From Mikania micrantha (taxonomy: Eukaryota > Streptophyta > Magnoliopsida > Asterales > Asteraceae): a stretch of DNA of 64,000 nucleotides. A program made the translations under genes and the position numbers. The notes beneath the pieces were generated by a model that worked only from the letters and a program-made list of their open reading frames with translations, made no database searches and was not told the origin of the DNA. Positions 33,873 through 45,778 of this stretch are shown in pieces. The DNA lies in assembly GCA_009363875.1 (NCBI GenBank), contig CM018682.1, positions 63,510,031-63,574,030 of the forward strand, written 5' to 3'. How positions within the stretch are numbered: the first letter of the stretch is position 1; each line of letters begins with the position of its first letter.

Positions 33873-35498
33873 TTACCTGTTCATCAAATCCATAAATGTT
33901 GCGGGAGCATTCCTCAATCCAAATGACATAACGAGAAACTCGTAGTGTCCATAACGCGTACGGAAAGCAGTCTTTGGAATATCCTGCTCTCGAACATTCA
34001 ACTCATGGTAACCAGATCGGAGATCTATCTTTGAGAACCAGCTTGCACCTTGCAATTGATCGAACAAGTCATCAATTCTAGGTAGAGGATACCTGTTCTT
34101 TATGGTCAGCTTATTCAGTTCCCTGTAATCAATACACATACGCATACTTCCATCTTTGTTCTTAACGAACAACACCGGTGCTCCCCACGGAGAGACACTC
34201 GGTCGTATAAAACCTTTGTCAAGGAGTTCTTGTAGCTGGGTCATCATTTCCTTCATCTCAGTTGGAGCTAAACGGTAAAGTGCTTTGGCAACAGGTTGTG
34301 CCCCCGGCATTAAGTCGATTCGGAACTCAATTTCCCGCTCAGGTGGTAATCCAGGCAACTCCTCAGGGAATACATCGGGGAAGTTACGCACCACGGGTAC
34401 ATCATCAATCGTCCTTATATCCGTACGTTCCTCGATCACGTAGGCCAAGTAGGCTACCCACCCTCGCCTCATCATAACATCAGCCTTGATCATCAAAATG
34501 ATCTTCAGCGCATACATCGCTTTATCACCATAAACCGTTATGGAGCTCCCATCCATCGCACGTAAACATATCATCTTTCGTCGGCATACAATGTTAGCCT
34601 CATATTTGGCTAACCAGTCCATACCCAAAACCACATCGAAACCTCCCAAGGTTATAAAAAATAATCGTACTAGGAATTTATAACCCTCTATCTCAACATA
34701 ACAATCATCTATAGCCTCAGTCACCCTTGTCATCTTACCAATAGCCATCTCTACATCAAATACCCGATCTATCTTCTTAACCTTCCCAGATAACACATCA
34801 CAGAAAGTAGAAGATACAAAACTCATACTGGCACCAGAATCAAACAATACAGAGGCAGGAATATTGTTGATAGAAAAGGTACCTGTGACCACGTCCGGGT
34901 CCACGACCGCATCATCTTTCGTCATCGTAAAGGCTTGTGCCTTAGCCTTCTGCTTTTCTTTCCCTTTCTCCTCTTTCTTACCAGAACCCGAAGCATCGGC
35001 TCGTGGTTTCCTGCAATCCTTGGACAGATGTCCAAACCCGTTGCAGTTGTAGCATCTGGTGGCACTCGGGTAGTTGCTGGAAAAAGGGCCTGTCTTCCCA
35101 CATCGAAAACATAAGTTAATGCCCACCAAGCACTGTCTGATGTGAACTTTACCACACTTGTTGCATCGGTTTACATCCTCATGTTTCACCTTCTTGCCTG
35201 ATAACTTTCGTTGGTCTGTTCGACCCCTCTTAGTCCAGGAGGACTCCTTCACCCTTGCTTCTTCTATGACTGGTTCAACAGACATAACATCATCCCAAAC
35301 TATCCCACTGAGTTCAACAGTGGAGTCGAAGGTCTTGGGAGCATTGGCCTTGACATGAATTCTGACCTTTGGAGGCAAGCCCTCCATGTACAACTTCACC
35401 CTCCTTTCCTCAGTAGCAACCAGATGAGGTACAAGCCTCGCCATCTCATTAAACTGTGAAGTGTACTGCCTGTGATTCAGGATCCCAGCTTTCAGCAC
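33873..35498 (-). pseudogene. El5 gag C-terminus, zinc knuckle, protease and reverse transcriptase start
   Basis: A 541-residue open segment. Late capsid (MLKAGILNHRQYTSQFNEMA), zinc-binding cluster including a good CCHC knuckle (C149, C152, H157, C162), protease with active-site DSGA at 220-223 (the usual DTGA has S, as allowed in the family), then reverse transcriptase from about residue 415 (CIDYRELNK, GYHELNVREQD) to MDLMNR. A TAA stops it at about 33883, and a frameshift near 33790 follows, so the FIDD catalytic motif at 33820-33840 lies in a short separate piece. Confidence 0.9.
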
Positions 35499-36134
35499 CA
35501 GAAATTCTCTTTCAACTTTATCCAGCTCGTTCTTGGGACAGAACTATTTAGTGACCAGTTCCTTGAGATCGTCCCAAGTCGTCTTCTCCATATCAGCTAC
35601 AGACTTAGACTGCTTGATGGTGTTCCACCAGTGAAGTGCCACCTCAACAAAAGAGTGAGCTGCAAACTTGAAAGCTTGGTCAACTCGGCATTCACTAATG
35701 GAGATAACAGCCTCCATCGCAGATATCCAGTGGCAGGTGGCCACAGCATCCTTCTACCCATCGAAGGTCGGTGGGTTACATCCCTTGAAGGACTTTTAGT
35801 CACAGCCCTTCAGTTTCCCAGTCATAGAGTCGCCGCTCCTAGTCTCGATGATCACCACCTCGTCTTCTTTGGTGCTCTCCTTAGTTCCCTCAAACTTGTC
35901 TTTTAGAGCATCCTTCAGTGCCTTATCAATCAAGGCTGGTAGCTTCTCATCCATGATCTTTCATACCTCATCAGAAATAGCCTTCACCACGATAGGCTCA
36001 AGAGTGAACTCTTCTTCATTCTCTGGTTGCTCGTTGTGCTCGTGGTCGTCCTCATTGACGGGTTCCTCATTCTCGACACGTGGTTCTTCAGGTTCCTGAG
36101 GTTGCTTACGTGGTCTACCCTTTTGTCCAGCCAT
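35499..36134 (-). pseudogene. El5 gag N-terminal region
   Basis: The ATG at 36134 starts MAGQKGRPRKQP, an AT-hook-like basic GRP motif, followed by a glutamate-rich stretch. The capsid region (ALHWWNTIKQ, TWDDLKELVTK) is open at 35744-35544. In-frame stops occur near 35955, 35800, 35757 and 35545, the last just before FCPKNELDKVE. The frame otherwise continues into the next segment, so this was one gag-pol reading. Confidence 0.82.
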
Positions 36135-36452
36135 CTAACTACCTACAGGATGCAACAATTGATGAGTCAGTACAGGAATCAGTTTAGCACGGAATAATCT
36201 TTGTAAATCGTTAATGACGTTGATTAGGTGTTATTAACCATTTACCCAACTCATAGGCTCTAAACGTTTCCCATCCCATCTCCTTAACGGGCATGACACT
36301 AACTTCCTTTCTAACCTTACATCTACATCTTAGCTCATACATAAACATTCAGCTCGTGGCATCCGTTCATCCGTGGGTGGCAATCCACATCATTTAATCC
36401 CATTTTAAGTTTAAGTCTTGGCATTTGGGATGCCAAGATCTCTCAAACTATG

Positions 36453-36466
36453 GCTTTGATACCAAC
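36453..36466 (-). other. El5 primer-binding site
   Basis: On the - strand TTGGTATCAAAGCC follows the 5' LTR end after two bases. It is a tRNA-Met-type site with A in place of the G seen in El1. Confidence 0.85.
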
Positions 36467-36467
36467 T

Positions 36468-38666
36468 TGTGAGACCTCGTTCCCGGGCGCCTCACAGAGG
36501 TTGGTTTCCATCATAACACATAGCTCTTAAACCAAAAACTTTCATAAGTATGCAGCGGAATTTAAAACATAGTTTATAAAACATGAAATAATGTCTGAAT
36601 TAAAACATAAATGATTGCCAACACCACCGGATTCTCTATCTTGATGTCCGAGCTCCATGTTTCCTCTTACCTTAGCCTTAACCTGACACACATGCTAAAA
36701 TGTCATCTTACGCTTGTGAGTTCTAGTTTTCATAAAACCACATTAAACATACTTAACATAAACATCATTCCTTACACATAGACCATAACCTTAACACATA
36801 ACATCGTGAATATCATCATCATACATTCCACTGTCACCCTATGAACAGTGGGCTTATGCCGGCACAAGGCTTCACACCCAGTTATAGTCTTGGTTGACTA
36901 TCATACCCAGTTATAGTCGTGGTTGACTATCATACCCAGTTATAGTCGTGGTTGACTATCATACCCAGTTATAGTCATGGTGGACTATCATACCCAGTTA
37001 TAGTCGTGGTCGACTATCATACCCAGTTATAGTCGTGGTCGACTATCATACCCAGTTATAGTCGTGGTCGACTTTCGTACCTAGTTATAGTCGCGGTTGA
37101 CTATCGTACCGAGTTATAGTCGTGGTTGACTATCATTCGTACATTTTCCTATGACACGTATAGGAACATCATTCCTTCATCATTCATGACATACTAGCAT
37201 CATATCATCATTCATCGTATTCATCATAACATCATCACTTTGTCCTAATATCATAGGACTCATCATATTATATCATGCCAGTATCATGTCATCATATCAT
37301 CATAACCTCCTAGCAATGAATGCATATCATACTATCATCATATCATCAGATCATACATTCTGGCATTCATGAACTTTTCGTACTAGCATATTATCATCAT
37401 AGCATTCTGCCCTACCAACAAAGGCACATATCATATCAAAACATTTCATGCTAGCATCTTTATCATCATGTCATATTATCCTAACAACTTAGGAATTCAT
37501 CATAGCATGTTATCTTATGACTATCATCATAATTATGGTCATCATAGTTCAGTAACATTCATTCGTCATACATAGCATTTTTCCATACATATTCATCATG
37601 CATAACACATATACATGCATACATAATCATGGCATATCATCATTCGTTCATCGTCATACGTAAGCACATAGCCTCATAATATAACACAAGCATGTATGCC
37701 AGCCCAAAACATTAAATGTGAAACAGGGCATCTAGAACTCACCTGATAGTAGACTCTTGTTTTCCTTAGCTGAACTCCTTAGCTAGGCCTTAAGAACCTA
37801 CATTAGTTACATCGTCTCATTACATTACGTTCTTAGACTTAGAAATTATTCTAAGTCCTCATATCCTCTTAACCAGCCCCTGGTGTGCGAAAACCATCCT
37901 GTTCCCGAACTGCTTAAGTATTCGAAGACTAGGGTACTCGAACCATCACCAGTACTCGAAATACTGGTGTACTCGAATTTCCCTGTCTACTCGAAACTAG
38001 GGTACTCGAAACCAGTGTATTTGAAACTTTGTGTATTCGAACCAGGTTCATACTTTTCAAGTATGGCTTCGAGTACTCCCTTTGTGTATAATTTTGTGTG
38101 CACATCTTTCCGTCATAAAACATCTCAGAAATTCATCTAAGACCTGGGAAGCTAGTTATAGTTTTCTTATGTGGTTACCAACACGCTGGAACTACCAAGT
38201 TTTGAACTTTATTCATAAAGATGGGAGCTATATCCATAAGTTCACTTTTTCATAAAAATCCTAACTTTCTCGAATAGAACACTTACTTGTTGGTAAATGA
38301 TCCTCCTGGTAGCTTCCTAAGTGTTCCTTCTCCTTCCTCAGCGATTTACCGCCGATCCTTTAAGTTCTTGAACCCTACTTCGTGTACTCGAGAGAGAATG
38401 TGCTCCCAGCCAAAGGTATGCACGTTTCCCAAGGCACTCATGTATATAGGCAGGGTACTCGAAATCTGGGGCGGGGACTTCGAGTACGAGATTTCAAGTA
38501 CAAGATTTCGAGTACACTGGTTGGCTGTTCTAGAAATCTAGTTCGAGTTCCAAGTTTCGTGGTATTTGTCTTAGTTTGTTTTTCGTCCTTTTTCCTTACA
38601 AGTTAATTATCCGTTACCCATTCGTAAGTTCAAATAACTTGTATTTAGAAAATCTGGGGTCTTACA
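36468..38666 (-). repeat. El5 5' LTR (2199 bp)
   Basis: Partner of 29355-31538, same ends apart from single bases. The 29-bp array has nine units here against eight. The TACTCGAA hairpin and the region around the TATA candidate are kept. Confidence 0.93.
36876..37136 (-). repeat. 29-bp tandem array, 9 units, El5 5' LTR
   Basis: Same unit as 29763-29994, one more copy. The last units have drifted (ACTTTCGT, ACCTAG, ACCGAG) while keeping the ATAGTC..GACTAT arms in most. Confidence 0.92.
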
Positions 38667-38671
38667 ACATA

Positions 38672-39751
38672 ACACAAGATTTATCCAAAGGCTATAATAA
38701 CAAGTTAAGCAAGTTATTATATGTTGTTTATATACATATTACCTCGTGGTTAATGAAACGAGCAAAATACTCGTATGAAGGATAACTTAACATAAGCCGT
38801 TGTGCTGCTCAATTAGAAACCCAAATTAGGAAATCTATGATTACGTGGAAACAAGCTAGAAGGTCGAGGGTGTGTCGATCAAGTATTATCAAGTCAGATG
38901 AGTTCTTCGTAGCCCTATTTTAAATGTTTTGGGCTGATATGCATGCTATAAAACTATTTTGCAAAAATTATTTTAAGCCGGCTGTGATTGGGTAAAGAAT
39001 GTTTTCAGTCTCAACTGCGGTTGAGAAATAAATGATTTTGAAAGTCTCGGCTGAGGTCACGCTGAAAAGATGGTTTTAGCGTCCCAGTTGCGGTTGGGCA
39101 ACAGTTGAGCGTTGCGGTGCTGAGAATTGTTTTTGTCCTGCATGTAGCAGCAAAAATGTTTTGAATAAAGGTGTACAGAAAATATTTTTAGAATGGTTTT
39201 CGAACCCATTATAATAGCCTTTGCATTAAGCGCTACTTAGAAGAAGATTGTCATGGCGGGTTATAACAGGGCCTGAATAAGTGGTGACGATCACTTCAGA
39301 GGATGTGTGACCTCTGGGGCAGTGCTTTAGTAGGGAACGCATAGATGGTATTATTGTGGTTATTTTAATACTGTACAATTTATTTATAATGATTTGATTA
39401 AATTATTTTATGTGTGTAAATGTTTATGGACTATGGTTTGTAAAACTTAGAACTCACCAGTTTCTAACTGACTTGTTTGAGTATGCATACCAGGGAGGAA
39501 TAATGCCTCGTGTAGCAAAGGGAAGGCTGAGGCATAACTGGCATAAGGAAGGCTTGTTTAAGGAGTTTTGTACTGGCTTAGTGTAAACCTACTATATTTT
39601 AGTTTTTCTTGGATGTAAATACTTATTAATAAAATAAGTTAAAGTTTTATTTAATTTCGCTGTCTTTTAACTCTGTATAACTTTGTGTTCTAGATCAATT
39701 CCAACCATTTTCAATGGCGTCATCTCGGGAGTCTGGAATCGGGGCGTCACA
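38672..39751 (+). repeat. Degenerate LTR-like fragment
   Basis: No coding domain. It ends ...GGGAGTCTGGAATCGGGGCGTCACA, which resembles the tail of a plant gypsy LTR on the + strand, and has an AACTCACCAGTTTCTAAC block like those near the ends of the other LTRs. It has no partner in this window, so the call rests on texture. Confidence 0.4.
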
Positions 39752-39962
39752 TTTTCGATCATAGCCGGTCATCGAACGTTAATAACTAAATCATCTGTTT
39801 CGTTTCACAATAATTACATATCCGTTCGTTAAGAACAGCCTGTAAGTTTAAACGAGTTTATCTTTATGTATGAGTTTATTCGGCCTTGTTGGGCTTAACT
39901 CAGCCTAGCCCATTTGGTTCGATTAACAACAATTCATTTACCAAAATTTGGTGGGTGTTACA
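39752..39962 (-). repeat. Short LTR-start fragment
   Basis: Read on the - strand it begins TGTAACACCCACCAAATTTT, a typical start of this LTR group, and runs about 210 bases before meeting the previous fragment. No partner seen. Confidence 0.4.
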
Positions 39963-41057
39963 GGTATAATGGTGCAATTTAAAAAAATAATATATTATAA
40001 AAAAGTTATTAACTTTTAAAATGGAGTCGGTAAACTTTATATAAAAAATTATATTTATTAAAATATATTAGATGTGACACTTTTCCCCACCATATTAAAT
40101 TTGATTTTTTGAGTGGTTACGAAATGTCCATAATGCACTCCCGTATTAAAAAATGAAAAATAATACGTGACACGATCATATGCACTTACTTATAAATTAA
40201 CCATTGGATTATAGCTAATGGGTTAGTTCATTTTTTGTGGGTTATATTTTTATCATTTCTATATATACATACACACACGCACAAAGTGAGAGAGAGATCA
40301 AAACTGAAAATCACAATAAGTTGTAATAACCATGAAAAAACGCATATTACATGCAATTTTTTTTAATTTTTTTTACAGATGTATAATATTATTTCGTTAA
40401 CATTTAGAAAAAAAAAAAAAAAAAAGCACTGAACCATTTTTTTACATGTAAAAAGGTTTTTTCTTGAATTTTTTGAATAGGTTTGTAACATATTTGGCAC
40501 TTTTTTAAAAAGAACATTAAAAAAGTGCCGAGAAATTTTTTTTTTTAAATATTTTGTAAAACATATGTAACATCTAGCGCGTTGTTAGATATGTTTTACA
40601 TGTTTTCACAAAATATTTTTTAAACAAATCCTCTTGGCGTTTTTAAAATTTTTTTTTATAAAAATATGTCAAATAATATTAAAAGCCTGTAAAAAAATTT
40701 CAAAAAACCTTTTTTTACATGGTTTTCACCATTATTTTCATGGTTTTCACACTAAGTAGAGGTTTTCAAATTATCGTTTCCCTATATAGGAGGTGGATCC
40801 AATACAAAGAAAATGAACGTGAAAAGGATAGGATAAATTATGAGCCATTGATCAAATTAATCAATTGTTAAGATCTAATGGTCCATTTTTCATTCAATTT
40901 TCTCACAAAACATGCGTGAATATGTAACTGGTAGGACAAAATGGGGAATAACTCTATTATTTTTTATTAAAAGAAATTTCCGCTAGATTCTTAAAAATTC
41001 AATAACTTTTAAACTTTTTATTATTTTTTTAAAAAAAATTACACCATTAAATGGAGA
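39963..41057. mobile_element. Degenerate AT-rich inverted-repeat element
   Basis: The left end ATAATGGTGCAATTTAAAAAAA and the right end (inverse of ...AAAAATTACACCATTAAATGG) pair. Inner arms also pair (AAAAGTTATTAACTTTT near 40002 against AATAACTTTTAAAC near 41010). The interior has long A/T runs (40400-40700) and no ORF. It is probably a non-autonomous DNA transposon. No clear target duplication. Confidence 0.45.
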
Positions 41058-41425
41058 ATTCCATAATCTTTAAATATCATATTGATATAGTTTTTTTCAT
41101 TTTTTTAACATGGTATGTTGTTTTTTAACTTGATGCGATTTAGGTATCTGATATGTCAGAACTTATTTTTTGCCTATGGAACGTATTTTGTTGCCTTAGA
41201 ACGTATTTTTTTGCCTATAGAACGTATCATTTTTTACTAATTGTTTAGCCTCTGAATAATTATGTTGTAAAGACCGGTCCATACTTTTTTGCCCACATGG
41301 TCCGTATTTTGAACACTCATGTCCGTAATTCCTGCCCTATAATCCGTATTTTTATCCAGTTATGTATGTGAAGACATTTTTATTTTTTACGGACCCTTAT
41401 ACTCTTATCTCAGATGACATATGGC
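41058..41425. other. Gene-free AT-rich stretch with a short repeat
   Basis: Three close copies of TTTTTTGCCTATAGAACGTAT-type words (41167-41232), then TCCGTATTTT variants (41300-41355). No ORF, no inverted ends. Confidence 0.5.
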
Positions 41426-41997
41426 CAGGGCTGGCTCAAGCTTTCCGAGGGCCCAAGGCAAATGCAAAAATTGAGGCCCTTTTTGTAAATAATTTTTTGT
41501 CTGCGATAAAAAATTATTGTTCGCAAATTCTAAAAATGTAAAAATATGTTAGTTTGTCTCTATTTACATGCAAGTCTACTCATAATAATTACAATTAACA
41601 AATGATAATCATAAATGATATTAACAAAGAAGACTAAAATGTATAATACTTAGTGATAATATTTTATACATCTGTCATATTTGTTAATAAACTTGATTAC
41701 CTTATTTACTACCAAAAAGCTTGTTTATATCTTTCACTTCTACCATTAATAAAAGATTTATTACAACGTTAACTAAACGTGAAACGAAAACGTAGAAGAT
41801 ATAATTATTTGGAAAGACACAACCTTAAATAAACCGTCACTTTTGAGAATATAAGTGAACTTTCTAATTTTGCATATTCAAAATGACAAAATAAATAACC
41901 TGAATAATTAATCAAACATAACCCAAACGAACGGGGCCCCAAAAACTTGGAGGCCCTAGGCAGTTGTCCCCAAATTTGCAAAGGCAAGCCGGCCTTG
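41426..41997. mobile_element. Non-autonomous hAT-like transposon (572 bp)
   Basis: The ends are imperfect inverted repeats (CAGGGCTGGCTCAAGC at the left, CAAGGCCGGCTTGCC inverted at the right). This is the CAGGGCCGGC-type end common in plant hAT elements. Flanks are an 8-bp duplication with one mismatch: CATATGGC (41418-41425) and CACATGGC (41998-42005). Eight bases is the hAT rule. No transposase inside. The - strand ORF 41805-42023 has no support. Confidence 0.75.
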
Positions 41998-42100
41998 CAC
42001 ATGGCGCAATTCTGTGGCTTCATACACTACTTACGTTAATTCCTTTCTACAATAACCGCCCATATACACACACACAGATATATATATATATATATATATA

Positions 42101-42357
42101 GGGAGATGATCAAATGTTAACACATGTTTATTGCGTTAACCGAATAACTACATCTTATTACTTTGGGACCCACACTAAAGTAAATCTAAAGGTTTAGGTT
42201 TTTTCATTTTTTTTAATTAATGTAGGGCCCACTTACATTAATAAACAAATAAGAAAAAACCTACACCTTTAGATTTACTTTAACGTGGGCCCAAAAGTAG
42301 TAAGATGTAGTTATTCGGTTATCGCAATAAATAAGGGTTAACATTCGAACCATCCCC
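42101..42357. mobile_element. Foldback MITE (257 bp)
   Basis: Two long arms (about 42101-42210 and 42260-42357) are near-perfect inverted copies, sharing GTTATTCGG/CCGAATAAC, TAGATTTACTTTA and AGAAAAAACCTA words. Flanks on both sides are TATATATA, so the target duplication cannot be measured. End bases (GGGGATGG inverted) recall Mutator-like MITEs. Confidence 0.8.
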
Positions 42358-42768
42358 TATATATACACTACTATATAATACATATAGGAAGGACACAATG
42401 GTCTTTTACCAAAAACTCTTAAAATTAAGAGTTTACAACTCTTAGAACATAAAGTACAACAAACAAAACTTTAAGAGCCATAAACTTAATGGTTTTCTTT
42501 TACTTTTTACTTTGTCCCCCGTTGATACATGTAAAAAATAAAGTTTCATATAATACCTATAAAAGAAAACCCTTTCAAATTAAATAAATTATTTCTTCAC
42601 ACTTTTGTCATATCATATTTGGCATTTTAAATTATGAATTTTATCATAATAAATTTTTTAGTTAAAAGAGTTGATTTAACAAAAATTAGGTGGTTTAAGC
42701 TTTTTACGAGCCAAAATCATTAGCCGAATTATTTTGTTTTCCACTACATCGCGCGGGCATCTTACTAG
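42358..42768 (+). mobile_element. Possible Helitron 3' portion
   Basis: The stretch ends ACATCGCGCGGGCATCTTACTAG followed by T. Plant Helitrons end in CTRR after a GC-rich hairpin and insert between A and T. The GCGCGGG arm and CTAG are present, but the left arm of the hairpin is worn. No TC start could be fixed and no Rep/helicase is present. Confidence 0.3.
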
Positions 42769-42812
42769 TATATATATATATATAGATATATATATATATA
42801 TATATATATATA
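42769..42812. repeat. TA microsatellite
   Basis: Nearly pure TA repeats. Three elements here (42101, 42813 and 51647) sit at TA runs, which fits a TA-rich target preference but hides target duplications. Confidence 0.8.
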
Positions 42813-43528
42813 GGATTCGTATCATATAATAACCCTCATTAATTGCGTTAACCGATCAACTCTCCTTCACCAATAAGAATATGCCATGTGTAATTTTCTA
42901 AAAGATATCCAGAGGGGTATTTTGGTCATTTTGTATGGTAACATTTATTGCAATATACTTGATTGTCATTTCTTTCTTCTTTCACGTCAGTTCACTTTTT
43001 TTGGCTTCTTCTCCAAGAATTCATCAAAGCAACTTATATATTTTATTCATTCTATCAACATTGCAACCAGATCTCATAATCCCAACCTAGCGAACTCCAT
43101 AGTATCTTCATCCCAACAAGATCAATTTCTTTTTTTCATTGTTGCCATGGGAGTTGATGACCTGTGTTTTTCATCTAGCAGCGAGGAACCAATCAAACAT
43201 GACCTGTGTATCTCTGTTGTTCATGTGTGTTGGCCTCCACATATTCGACGAATCCTTTGTCATTGTCTGGACATACATGACGTTTTCGTCGGCTTCTACG
43301 ATTTGTTTGTTGTTCGGACCTACACGGCTTCGACGAATCCTCCTCAAACATGATTATCAAAGAAATCATCAGATGTTCTTGTTCTTGTTCCTCTTTTATA
43401 CATCCTTAATTGACAAGTCTTATAAATTTTTTCACCAGGTTGTGGATTTCTACATCTCTCTCTATAAACAAGTATGTTGTAGAGCAAAACCCTAATTCTT
43501 TTTCTTTGCATAAGGAAGAACATAGTTG

Positions 43529-43583
43529 ATGGAGGAAAAGTCTAGGCTCTCGGATTTCATCACCAGCGGTGATTTCGTGGTTG
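43529..43583 (+). CDS. Candidate first exon (MEEKSRLSDFITSGDFVV)
   Basis: The ATG at 43529 follows an AAACCCTAATTC leader-like stretch. The frame is open up to a good splice donor (TTG|GTATGT, donor at 43584). No second exon or domain was found, and the family is unknown. It could be a captured gene start inside the large inverted-repeat element, or chance. Confidence 0.25.
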
Positions 43584-44819
43584 GTATGTTTCCCCACTTT
43601 CAGATTTTATTTCATAGGGTTCTATTTAGTGCCTTTTGTATCTAACTCTCTTTGTTTTGAATTCTTTTTGTGAAACAGAGCAGAGAGATTTATTGTTTGT
43701 TAAACAGAGAGTTAGATTCTCCAATTGCATTAGTATAACATCCTTTTACATTGATGTAATACCCCATGTTACATTATACATTGGCAAGCATAGGTTTTTT
43801 TTAATGTTATTGATGAGCATACAATATATATTTATTTTGTATTGTATTGAGTTTTTTTATTCAAAACAAACTAGCATGAAATATGTTGGCTGATTAATTT
43901 CATATATGGTTATGTATCTTATATTAATATCACTGGTTTCCGGCATCAACTTTAGACATAACATCATAAATTTTCCATAATCTAATCTAATGTAATTGTT
44001 CTTTACATTGATGTAATCACTGTTATAGTATTAATTTGAGTTGTTTCTTAATCCACCACTAATAGAAATTTCAAATTTCACTCATGATAAAAGGGTTTTC
44101 AAGTGTTATCTTTGTATAATGTAATGCAGTGATATAATGTAACAATGTTATAATACCTAATTCTTAAACCACCACAAATGGAAATTTCAAGTTTCAGGTT
44201 TCTTATATGGGTATAACCATTTTTTAAAATGACGTTTCCATTGATATTTGGAATGACTTTTACTTATACCCTATATTATGTGTTATAAAACTAAAAGCAT
44301 CGAATTTTTTTTTCTAATTTCATTATGGTCTTGCCAATTTGTTTTCCAGACTTTCATAATTACAGAAATTTAAATAACATTTATACTAATGTAATAAAAA
44401 TAATATAAAAGAACATATCATAAGAAAGTGTTTCATAATGTAATGTTATAAAGCAGGTTTGGGTTTCTATCAGAGCTTTGCGTTTCTTCCAAGCTTCATA
44501 CTTGAGCAATTTTGATTAGAGGTACACTTCAATCTTTTTTTAAGCAATTGATTTTGTCATGAACTTCTTGTTTGAATATATATTTTTTAAATTCAAAATG
44601 TAATATAATTTTGGTTACGTATTTTTTCACTGGTGTAATGTTTTATATACAGAAATTGAAATGATGTAATGCACTAATGTTAATGTTCGTGGGATGTCGG
44701 TTATAATTGCAACTCATGCGATGAAATATATAATACGTATAAAGCTTATATTGATGTAATTGTGTGATGGTTATATAAGATGTATGAAGCTTATATTGAT
44801 GTAATTGTGTGATGGTTAA

Positions 44820-45778
44820 TTGGGGGGATTAATCTATGCATCCAACCAACGTAGTTTATTGGTTAAAAATTTCTTACTATAGTGAAATCTTGTTTTTTTT
44901 ACTTTCTGTTTTTAGAGTTTCCTATGTAAATTATTTTTTTATTGTCTGATTATATCTTTTTGACATGTGTTAACCTTGGTTGGGGTAAATTTTATAAATG
45001 TTTATTTGGTTGATTTGTTATTACCTAATGTTATTTTTATAATATTTTTACTAACTTACATTGATGTAAGATATACCCAGAAACTTAAATGATGTGTGGT
45101 TACCTAGGAAATATTTGGTTAGAAATTTGTTTTGTTACATCAATCTAATTTATGTGTTTGTTACATCAATGTCATTTATATTTTGTTTACACCAATGTAA
45201 TTTTATTTGGTTAGAAATTTGTTAATGTTGAGCATTGTAATAACCGGAATCTAAGATTGATGTTTAGATTGCTTGTTGCTTATATGGGGGGATTAATCCA
45301 TGCATCCAACCAGTAGGTTGATGATCGATGCATCCAACCAACGTAGTTTTTTGGTTAAAAATTTCTTACTATAGTGAAATCTTGTTTTTTTACTTTCTGT
45401 TTTTAGAGTTTCCTATGTAAATTATTTTTTTATTGTCTGATTATATCTTTTTGACATGTGTTAACCTTGGTTGGGGTAAATTTTATAAATGTTTATTTGG
45501 TTGATTTGTTATTACCTAATGTTATTTTTATAATATTTTTACTAACTTACATTGATGTAAGATATACCTAGAAACTTAAATGATGTGTGGTTACCTAGGA
45601 AATATTTGGTTAGAAATTTGTTTTGTTACATCAATCTAATTTATGTGTTTGTTACATCAATGTTATTTATATTTTGTTTACACCAATGTAATTTTATTTG
45701 GTTAGAAATTTGTTAATGTTGAGCATTGTAATAACCGGAATCTAAGATTGATGTTTAGATTGCTTGTTGCTTATATGA
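44820..45778 (+). repeat. Direct duplication, two ~450-490-bp copies
   Basis: The block 44840-45290 is repeated almost unchanged at 45331-45778 (shared GCATCCAACCAACGTAGTTT start and GATTGCTTGTTGCTTATAT end). Near identity implies a recent duplication compared with the third copy at 46190-46505. Confidence 0.88.

Larger units (their letters stand above)
29355..38666 (-). mobile_element. El5: complete-structure chromovirus, coding region decayed
   Basis: A 9312-bp element with 2184- and 2199-bp LTRs, perfect ACATA duplications, a primer site (36453-36466), a purine tract (31539-31560) and gag-pol in the order gag, protease, reverse transcriptase, RNase H, integrase, chromodomain. Several stops and frameshifts break the polyprotein, so it depends on a relative for movement. 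The matching ends suggest no large rearrangement. Confidence 0.93.

Noticed and set aside
36453..36466. tRNA-Met-like sequence (also at 4258)
   Set aside because: Only the complement of the tRNA 3' end is present, next to an LTR. These are primer sites, not tRNA genes.
42886..43495. ORFs of 155 and 118 residues at the left of the large element
   Set aside because: Two frames overlap, with no domain and low-complexity composition. A nearby first-exon candidate at 43529 is kept at low confidence instead.
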